The notes beneath the pieces were generated by a model. That model made no database searches. It was not told the origin of the DNA and worked only from the letters and a program-made list of their open reading frames with translations. DNA of 20,550 nt from JANJUB01 sp040081075. Lineage in GTDB: Bacteria > Armatimonadota > Fimbriimonadia > Fimbriimonadales > Fimbriimonadaceae. Positions within the stretch are counted from its first letter, which is position 1, and each line of letters starts with the position of its first letter. The stretch spans positions 1 to 20,550 of the forward strand of contig JBEBHJ010000065.1 of the NCBI GenBank assembly GCA_040081075.1, read 5' to 3'. Shown piece by piece: positions 14,857-20,550 of the stretch. Position numbers and translations under genes: made by a program.

Positions 14857-15048
14857 ATGCGTATGCTCATTTGCCTTGCCGTTTTCGCACTGATTCTCAC
14901 CGGTTGCGGAGAATCTAAGACCGTTCACGTTGGCAAAGGGGGTGAAGAGGGAACCTATGCGCGGACCATCCACAAGTCCAAGGATGTCGGCGTCGAAGGA
15001 ACCAACTTCCAAAAGCAGAACGAGAAAGAAGTCTACGACGGCCAGTAA
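14857..15048 (+). CDS. Small putative lipoprotein
   Basis: 63 residues. The signal sequence ends in LILTGC, with lipid attached at C17 and then GES. The mature part is about 46 residues, hydrophilic and charged (many Lys, Glu, Gly), with no recognised domain. It is divergent from mnmG (57 bp between starts), and its stop abuts that of the convergent Rieske gene without a gap. The clean lipobox and the tight fit between neighbours support it as a real gene; function is unknown. No clear -10 box or Shine-Dalgarno sequence was found before the ATG. Confidence 0.7.
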   Translation: MRMLICLAVFALILTGCGESKTVHVGKGGEEGTYARTIHKSKDVGVEGTNFQKQNEKEVYDGQ

Positions 15049-16128
15049 CTAGCGAATGGTTCGAGCCAAAATCTGGTGGAAGTGATGCGTTGCCTGTTCG
15101 CCTTTTGGCGCGTAACGTCCGCGTTTATAGAACCTCGATGCCATGCCGCGTTGCACCATCTCAACAACTGCTTCATCTTCGCGCTCAACCCGATCTAAAT
15201 CGGCTCCCGCTCCCCGCCCGAGTTTGGACTCATCCCAAACATAAGGGATGAAATTCACCTTAGTAAGACCCGAAGCCAAAGGGCGAATCACGTTGATAGA
15301 AAGCCCCCAAGGATAGAAGTTGAACATGAGGTTAGGGAAGAACCAATAGTAGTAGGCCGATACATTCTGTCCGTAGTCGGGTGAATCCGTGGGCAAATCA
15401 AAAAAATCGTCAGCCCCTTTGCCGATTCCGAGTTGTAAAACCCCGTGATCCAGTAGCTCGTAACCGTAGCTGCTGTAATCCAAGGTTTCATTAAGGGCCG
15501 CGTGGATGTAGGGGATGTGAAACCCCTCCAAATAGTTGTCAACGTAAAGGCTCCAATGGCACTTGATCAAGTATTCGCGCGCACGGCTTGGTGCATATTT
15601 GGCGGATCGAAGTGGCAGAAATCCGACCCGCTCGAACATCGGTGAAAACACTGTTTCAAACGAGACAGCGGGATCAATTGAGGCAAAAAGGTGACCGTTC
15701 CATTCTCCCATCGGCACCTTCGCCAAATTGTCACAGTCTTGCGGGAAATCTCTCACCCCTTCAAACTCGGGCATGCTTTGAAACGTGCCGTCCAATGCGA
15801 ATCGCCGACCATGATAACGGCACCGAAACGAATTCAGGTTGGATGCGCCCTCACACACGATGTTGCCTCGATGAGTGCAGACGTTACTGAGGCAATGAAG
15901 CTGATCGTTTCGATCTCGGGAAAACATCAGCGGCTCATCCAGAAATCCATCCAGCATCGTAAACGGGAAGACTTGTCCCGGAACCTTCACTGATTCAACA
16001 TCGGTAATCCACTGCCACGATTTCGCAAAAATGGCTTCTTTGGACCTTTCAAAGGCCACAGCGTCGCCATAGAATGAAGTCGGTGGAGTCCAAGCCTCGG
16101 TGATATCAGGATTGATGTCGAAGGACAT
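15049..16128 (-). CDS. Rieske non-heme iron oxygenase, alpha subunit
   Basis: 359 residues from ATG 16128. The N-terminal Rieske domain has CTHRGNIVC and FRCRYHGRRF, with 2Fe-2S ligands C84, H86, C103 and H106. The catalytic domain has DNYLEGFHIPYIHAAL with mononuclear-iron His ligands H204 and H209, and a later acidic segment (EREDEAVVEMVQRG) that should carry the Asp ligand. Such enzymes hydroxylate or demethylate aromatic or quaternary-amine substrates; the NYLEGFHIPYIH form is common in choline/carnitine-monooxygenase-like members, but the substrate is not fixed. Reductase and ferredoxin genes are absent here. An in-frame TTG at 16146 would add six residues with no family similarity, so ATG is preferred. 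Confidence 0.9.
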   Translation of the reverse strand: MSFDINPDITEAWTPPTSFYGDAVAFERSKEAIFAKSWQWITDVESVKVPGQVFPFTMLDGFLDEPLMFSRDRNDQLHCLSNVCTHRGNIVCEGASNLNSFRCRYHGRRFALDGTFQSMPEFEGVRDFPQDCDNLAKVPMGEWNGHLFASIDPAVSFETVFSPMFERVGFLPLRSAKYAPSRAREYLIKCHWSLYVDNYLEGFHIPYIHAALNETLDYSSYGYELLDHGVLQLGIGKGADDFFDLPTDSPDYGQNVSAYYYWFFPNLMFNFYPWGLSINVIRPLASGLTKVNFIPYVWDESKLGRGAGADLDRVEREDEAVVEMVQRGMASRFYKRGRYAPKGEQATHHFHQILARTIR

Positions 16129-16150
16129 GATTCCATTTTGGCCCAAACCG

Positions 16151-16156
16151 TATAAT
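16151..16156 (+). promoter_or_regulatory. Consensus -10 box TATAAT before the membrane protein gene
   Basis: A perfect TATAAT ends 8 nt before TTG 16165. On the opposite strand the same bases give TTATAC and TACGGT next to the Rieske gene, so one 36-bp spacer must drive both directions. No convincing -35 was seen. Confidence 0.55.
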
Positions 16157-16164
16157 CAAGCAAG

Positions 16165-16848
16165 TTGTACGTTCCGCCGTTTATTCCCCAGCAGATCGAA
16201 ATTCCGGGCAATGTTGCTCAGGAATCCTATTCGGTTCGGCTCGGATTTGTGCGCCGCACGGTTCGATATCACTTCGTAACCGTCATCGGCATCCTGGCCA
16301 TTTCCTACTTTCCGCTGAATCTAAGCATTCGCGACGCCGTGATCTTGTCGGTGGCGTCGTTAATTGCGCTCAGCCTTGTGAGGGGTTTGGTGAAGGGCAA
16401 GCATTACGAGCAACTTCTATCCGGTCTCTTTGCCCCAATGCTCTTTTACGGGTTAGGTCAACTGGTCGCCGCCGGAAGCGAACGAGGGTGGCCTCAGTGG
16501 GCCGTGGTGGTTGGGCCCGCCGCCGCATGGGTGTACACAATGCTGTGCGGACGAGACTTGAGTTTCGTGGGGATGTGGGTAATGTCGGCGCTCGCCAAAA
16601 CGATTGTGATTTGTTCGCTTGCTTTTTCGGACGTTTTCTCGTGGTTCATTGCGGGCGAAACGCTTCTGATTGGTTACGGCTACCTCGCGTTCTTCGTGTA
16701 CGATTTAGCCTGCCTCTTGACCCGTCGTCGCCTTGGCGAGGAAGGGGGAGCCGTGCTTGATTTGTACCGAGATTTGCTGAACTGCATCACCTATCCGATA
16801 CGAATTGTTCAGCACTGGCGCAAACATCGCATTTGGTCGCTGAAATAG
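16165..16848 (+). CDS. Multi-pass membrane protein, possible Bax-inhibitor-1-like
   Basis: 227 residues with about six to seven membrane segments after a polar N-terminus of about 33 residues. The end of the protein, FFVYDLACLLTRRRLGEEGG followed by AVLDLYRDLLNCITYPIRI, resembles the closing part of Bax inhibitor-1/YccA proteins (a YD in the sixth helix, then LYLDxxNLF), and total size and helix count also fit. BI-1-like proteins are calcium or proton leak channels or protease modulators. Similarity elsewhere is faint, so this is a hypothesis. TTG 16165 is the start because a perfect -10 box lies 8 nt upstream and no ATG follows early. It lies 40 nt before the next membrane protein. Confidence 0.6.
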   Translation: MYVPPFIPQQIEIPGNVAQESYSVRLGFVRRTVRYHFVTVIGILAISYFPLNLSIRDAVILSVASLIALSLVRGLVKGKHYEQLLSGLFAPMLFYGLGQLVAAGSERGWPQWAVVVGPAAAWVYTMLCGRDLSFVGMWVMSALAKTIVICSLAFSDVFSWFIAGETLLIGYGYLAFFVYDLACLLTRRRLGEEGGAVLDLYRDLLNCITYPIRIVQHWRKHRIWSLK

Positions 16849-16872
16849 GCGCATTTCAAACGTCCCGTCCGA

Positions 16873-16878
16873 TAGAAT
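16873..16878 (+). promoter_or_regulatory. -10 box TAGAAT before the polytopic membrane gene
   Basis: TAGAAT matches five of six consensus bases and ends 10 nt before ATG 16889. It overlaps an earlier in-frame ATG at 16877, which would then be untranscribed, so 16889 is taken as the start. Confidence 0.5.
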
Positions 16879-16888
16879 GAATCCGGCA

Positions 16889-18298
16889 ATGAACCTTAAT
16901 TTGATCCTTCCGATCTCCGCCGCCGTTATCCTCTTGCTCGCTATTGTTGTTCGTGATGGGATCAAGTCCCCCGATGCCAAAAAGCTCGAAGCTCCGGCTG
17001 GAATTTTCTTGATTCTGGCGGTGTTGGTTGGGGTCTTGATGGTGGGTCTCACGCTCACCAAAGGAGTCTTGCCCAATGCCGTAAGCGCGGGATATGGCAT
17101 GGGAATCGGCATTTGTGGTGCGGCCCTAGCGTACGCCTGCGGTTTGCTCAAAGGGCAGTCGGAAGCGGGTCGCGCGGCTCCTCTCGCTTTGGCCACGCTG
17201 ATCGTATCAGTATTGCCGTGGTTTCCCCAGAGTCCGCCTGCCGTGGCCGTTCTCTTTGGGGCCGCCGTGGGAGCATGGGTGCTTAGCATCGGGAAGCTCG
17301 AAGACCCCAACCCCTGGGCGATGCGGGTCGCCGTTTTCATGGCCGCCATTATCGCTGCCAATCAGATCGGCTCTGCCCCCGGGCTTACACCCGAGGCCGC
17401 GCATGCCGGCACAATATTTGGGGCCATTGCTAGCTTAATCGGGGTCATCGTAGCGGCCGGTCCGGCTCCGGCTCGGGGGATTGGCGCTTGTATCCTCTTT
17501 GCCGCCGCAGCATTCGTGGCAGGAGACCGGCTGTTTCAAGCTCCCGCTGCCGTGTTGGTGGTTGCGGGTGGCGGTATCTGCGCTTTGGTCGTCTCCTGGC
17601 TGATTGATGACGATATTGAACCAAATACGCTGCGAATGGCGCTCGCGACCGTGATCTGGATTGCGGCCGGGACGGCGGCGTTCAGCAATGGGGCTGGCTT
17701 CTCTATGTCGCTTCTCTTTCTGGCTGCAGTTGCCGTGTTGCTGATCCTTGGCAATCGCCGCGCACTTCTTACGCTTGGGCCACTTGGAGCAATCGTCTTC
17801 TACCGCTTGTTCCGAGTCGAACACATCGAGGCGACCAAGGCTCTCGATATCGGGCAACACTATGCCATGATCGGGATGGTGATCGGAGCGATTCTGCCGG
17901 TTATGGCGCAGGAATGGCTCCGAACCGTTTCGAAGCGTGGCGGAATTGCCAGCATAGCCGCTGGTATGGCATGGATCGTCACGCTTTTTGGGGTTCCAAT
18001 CTGCGCGGCGATTATGTTCGGCGCGAAGGGCGTTGTTGGTTACTTGTTTGGTCTAGGATTGGCCTCCGTCATTGAAGGAATACGGGGCGAACGATCCGCC
18101 CACGCATTGAGCCTAGGTCTCGGGCTTTCTGGCGTTATGACCCTCGTTTTCGAATCCCTGCAACCCCATCTAGAAATGGCCCGTGATGAAAAGTCGAAAG
18201 CCCTTTTGTATATCGGAAGCGGCATCGCCGTTGCCGTCATCGTAATCGCCGTACTGTCGGGCGAACTCGTACGTTCTAAGGAACAGCCACAAGCATGA
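16889..18298 (+). CDS. Polytopic membrane protein of unknown function, about 16 helices
   Basis: 469 residues, almost entirely Ala/Gly/Ile/Leu/Val-rich membrane segments joined by short loops; I count about 16 hydrophobic stretches. Charged residues within or near helices (for example the loop WLIDDDIEPN, the FYRLFRVEHIEATKALD segment and MAQEWLRTVSKR) are the only distinctive points. I do not recognise a transporter or proton-pump signature. Its TGA overlaps the ATG of the alpha-2-macroglobulin-like gene (ATGA), which suggests coupled expression and possibly a joint envelope role. Start 16889 is preferred over 16877 because of the -10 box. Confidence 0.75.
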   Translation: MNLNLILPISAAVILLLAIVVRDGIKSPDAKKLEAPAGIFLILAVLVGVLMVGLTLTKGVLPNAVSAGYGMGIGICGAALAYACGLLKGQSEAGRAAPLALATLIVSVLPWFPQSPPAVAVLFGAAVGAWVLSIGKLEDPNPWAMRVAVFMAAIIAANQIGSAPGLTPEAAHAGTIFGAIASLIGVIVAAGPAPARGIGACILFAAAAFVAGDRLFQAPAAVLVVAGGGICALVVSWLIDDDIEPNTLRMALATVIWIAAGTAAFSNGAGFSMSLLFLAAVAVLLILGNRRALLTLGPLGAIVFYRLFRVEHIEATKALDIGQHYAMIGMVIGAILPVMAQEWLRTVSKRGGIASIAAGMAWIVTLFGVPICAAIMFGAKGVVGYLFGLGLASVIEGIRGERSAHALSLGLGLSGVMTLVFESLQPHLEMARDEKSKALLYIGSGIAVAVIVIAVLSGELVRSKEQPQA

Positions 18299-20550
18299 AA
18301 TCAATTCCATCTCGCATTGCGAGCCTCGTCGTCGCCACCGCTACCTGCGGCGCCCTCCTAAGTTATGGCATCACCGAAGAAATCCCGGTGGGCCAAATCG
18401 AAGGCAGCCTCATCATGAAGGAAAATGGCAGGCCGCTTGCCAACGCACTTGTTGAATTGGAACCGGTGATTACCTTGCCAAATGATGAGCACGAACTGCG
18501 AACTCGATTCGCGCGGACCGATAAGAACGGAAAGTTCGCCGTTCAACACGCCTTCGCAGGCAACTATATGGTCACCGTTTCGACTGCTGCGCACGAGGTC
18601 AAAAAGCAATGGGCTTTCGTCGAGGAAGGCAAGACCCGAACGGTCAAATTGGATGCCGAGCCGAAGGATCCGTATCTGGACATTTACGCGAACCAGCATG
18701 TGTATTCGCCATCCGAGCTTGTGGAATTTGAACTTCGGGGGTTTCAGCATGATCAGCCGAAAGAGTTTCACGTTAAGGCATACAAACTTGACTTCGATAA
18801 GGCCGTCGCCGCCGGAAGCATGTATGAGGCGTTTTCGCCATTCAACCGCTCTGACAACAAGTTTGATCCAGCAACCCGCGGCACCCTCGTAAAAGAGTGG
18901 GATCAGCCCATTTCAAATAGGGACTCAGAAGGCATTTTCATGCATCGAGTTAAGCCGGAAAACCTCAGCGAAGGTCTCTATTGGATCGGCGTAACGATCG
19001 GCAACAAGATGGTGGCGAGGGGCACTTGGTTGAACATTACCAAGCTTTCGATGGTTGGCAAGCGCGCAAAGGGCCAGGCGCTGGCCTTCGTGAGCGATAT
19101 CACCACAGGTGAGCCCATAGCCGGCTCGTCGGTGGGATTCTCAACCAAAGAAGGCATCAAAATGACCGCCCAAACCGGAGCCGACGGAATTGCCAAGTTG
19201 GCTTGGCCGGAAACCGCCGGGCAGGTTCTTATCGCCCAGTCAGGTCAATCAAAGGCTCTCGTTGACTTTTATCGTGAAAACGACGGTAGCGATTCAAAGC
19301 GCATTGTCATGTACGGTGATCGAACGGTTTACAAAGCCGGAGATACCGCCTACTTCAAAGGCATCGTGCGAAACATCGCGGGCAAGGAACTAGTTGTTCC
19401 GGCCGCCTCGCCCGTGGATCTGCAGTTCCTGGACGAAAGCGAGAATATTATCGCGTCATCCAAGACGACCTTATCCGATATGGGTTCGTTTTCCGGCAAA
19501 TTTGAGCTGAGTAAGGAAGCTGCCCCAGGCTACTACCAGGTGCGAGCAACTGTTGGTGGGGCAGCTCAAAACCTTGGCGTTTCCGTATCGGCTTACCGCA
19601 AACCCACCTATACGATTACCGTTACGCCCGAGCGATCCAACTATGTAAGAGGTGAGCGGGGCCGGTTCAAGGTGCACGCGGAGTACTACTATGGCGGGCC
19701 GGTCCCGGGGGCGAAGGTGGAAGCCTACGTCTACTCCGAAATCGACTGGTACGACCCCGAAATGCAGGAGTATTTTGAGAGTTCTGAGGGCCGAGGAGTG
19801 TCCGGATCGTTCAGCGAATCTAGCGAGACCAAAACCGATGATAACGGCGATGCCTATATCGAATTCAATACTACCGGAGGGGAAGATCCTATTAGTGGTG
19901 AGTTTGACCAGCGGTTCTCGGCTTCAGTTTCCGTGGCTGATGAAGGGGGGAAGTATTTTGATGGTTCCGGTTCGGTTTTGGTCACGCGGGGTGACTTCCG
20001 ACTTACGGCTAAATCAGACGTGTATGTTGCGGCACCAAACACTCCAATAACCTACAAGTTCAAAGCTGAGTCGTTTGGAGATACCTCAGTAGCCGGTCGA
20101 ACCGTCGAAGTTGCTTCGGGCGAGGAGCATTGGAACGGCAAAGATTACACCGTGTTGGACGCCCAACGGCAAACCATCACCTTAGATTCGAATGGCGAAG
20201 CTACGGCCATTGTCACGCCCAAGCATGGTGGGTCGCTTTCAATCGTGGGCACCATGAAAGATGCGCGCGGAAATCTAATCTCGGCCACCTCCTACCTCTG
20301 GGTCAGTGGGACTTGGGATGGCGATATGGGTCCGGTTCCAAGCCTGTCGTTAAAGCTAGACAAATCAACCTACAAGCAAGGCGAAAACGCCCTCGCCCTG
20401 ATCCAAACCGACAAACCGGGTGGTACCGCTCTCGTCACCATCGAATCCGAAAAGATTCTCCTTTCGCAGACGGTGAAGCTGACGGACAAAATGACCTCGG
20501 TTAACCTGCCCGTTCTGGACGAGTACACGCCCCAAGTCTCTGTATCCGTT
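18295..20550 (+). CDS. Alpha-2-macroglobulin-like protein, N-terminal part
   Basis: 752 codons are open to the right edge; the family usually has 1500-1900 residues, so half is missing, including any thioester (CxEQ) motif. After a signal peptide (about 1-27), residues 33-122 form a carboxypeptidase-regulatory-like beta domain (GQIEGSLIMKENGRPLANAL, then TDKNGKFAV). Macroglobulin domains follow: the MG2 signature DRTVYKAGDTAYFKGIVRN from residue 342, the next domain from about 439 (ITVTPERSNYVRGE), and a later one near 685 (LDKSTYKQGENALALIQ). Bacterial A2M proteins are envelope protease traps, often paired with a penicillin-binding protein. Here the upstream coupled gene is a polytopic membrane protein. 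Without the C-terminus, trap and non-trap types cannot be told apart. Confidence 0.88.
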   Translation, partial: MKSIPSRIASLVVATATCGALLSYGITEEIPVGQIEGSLIMKENGRPLANALVELEPVITLPNDEHELRTRFARTDKNGKFAVQHAFAGNYMVTVSTAAHEVKKQWAFVEEGKTRTVKLDAEPKDPYLDIYANQHVYSPSELVEFELRGFQHDQPKEFHVKAYKLDFDKAVAAGSMYEAFSPFNRSDNKFDPATRGTLVKEWDQPISNRDSEGIFMHRVKPENLSEGLYWIGVTIGNKMVARGTWLNITKLSMVGKRAKGQALAFVSDITTGEPIAGSSVGFSTKEGIKMTAQTGADGIAKLAWPETAGQVLIAQSGQSKALVDFYRENDGSDSKRIVMYGDRTVYKAGDTAYFKGIVRNIAGKELVVPAASPVDLQFLDESENIIASSKTTLSDMGSFSGKFELSKEAAPGYYQVRATVGGAAQNLGVSVSAYRKPTYTITVTPERSNYVRGERGRFKVHAEYYYGGPVPGAKVEAYVYSEIDWYDPEMQEYFESSEGRGVSGSFSESSETKTDDNGDAYIEFNTTGGEDPISGEFDQRFSASVSVADEGGKYFDGSGSVLVTRGDFRLTAKSDVYVAAPNTPITYKFKAESFGDTSVAGRTVEVASGEEHWNGKDYTVLDAQRQTITLDSNGEATAIVTPKHGGSLSIVGTMKDARGNLISATSYLWVSGTWDGDMGPVPSLSLKLDKSTYKQGENALALIQTDKPGGTALVTIESEKILLSQTVKLTDKMTSVNLPVLDEYTPQVSVSV

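Noticed and set aside
16129..16146. TTG start at 16146 for the Rieske gene
   Set aside because: The six added residues have no family match and the best -10 (TACGGT) directly abuts this TTG, so it would probably not be transcribed.
16877..16888. ATG 16877 as start of the polytopic membrane protein
   Set aside because: It overlaps the TAGAAT -10 box; ATG 16889 has the spacing used by other genes here.
16705..17361. 218-codon minus-strand frame
   Set aside because: It is antisense to the ends of two membrane protein genes; its Pro/Ala/Thr-rich sequence is what the complement of Ala/Gly/Val codons produces.

Overview
The window reads as a dense stretch of bacterial chromosome with housekeeping genes, secreted and envelope proteins, one tRNA and no mobile element. 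Base composition is roughly balanced to moderately GC-rich, and the first three complete genes (251-2916) look more AT-rich and less familiar than the rest. Signal peptides and lipoproteins, an alpha-2-macroglobulin-like protein, small PepSY and copper-amine-oxidase-N-like secreted proteins, and many genes preceded directly by a -10 box would suit an Armatimonadota (Fimbriimonadia-like) or similar lineage. That assignment is an inference from gene style and was not tested by any search.

Layout. 1-85 (minus) is the N-terminus of a dihydrodipicolinate synthase-family protein that runs off the left edge. 251-2916 (plus) carries a small secreted lipocalin-like protein, then a start/stop-coupled pair: a secreted transglutaminase-fold protein with a 12-G tract just after its signal peptide, and a secreted protein with a copper-amine-oxidase-N-like domain. 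3304-4588 holds an ECF sigma factor and an overlapping membrane-anchored anti-sigma factor. 4652-6455 is tRNA-Trp(CCA), a BtuF-like binding lipoprotein and S-methyl-5'-thioadenosine phosphorylase in close order. 6457-7325 (minus) is a PepSY-type secreted protein broken by a 4-nt tandem duplication and a homopolymer insertion. 7388-8137 is a sugar phosphate isomerase/epimerase-like TIM barrel.

8091-11650 (minus) is a redox operon: dihydrolipoyl dehydrogenase, an aldo/keto reductase and an old-yellow-enzyme-type flavin oxidoreductase. 11700-12104 encodes a small membrane protein. 12004-14799 (minus) is mnmG followed by a NodB-type polysaccharide deacetylase. 14857-15048 is a tiny lipoprotein. 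15049-16128 (minus) is a Rieske oxygenase. 16165-18298 has two multi-pass membrane proteins, and the second is start/stop-coupled to a large alpha-2-macroglobulin-like protein that runs off the right edge.

The most general signal is how transcription starts. At least eight genes that begin a transcription unit have a TANNNT hexamer ending 6-10 nt before the start codon (several of them TTG or GTG) and no Shine-Dalgarno sequence. Some downstream genes in operons do have one. This points to widespread leaderless transcripts and helps choose several start codons. No CRISPR array, insertion sequence or prophage gene was seen.
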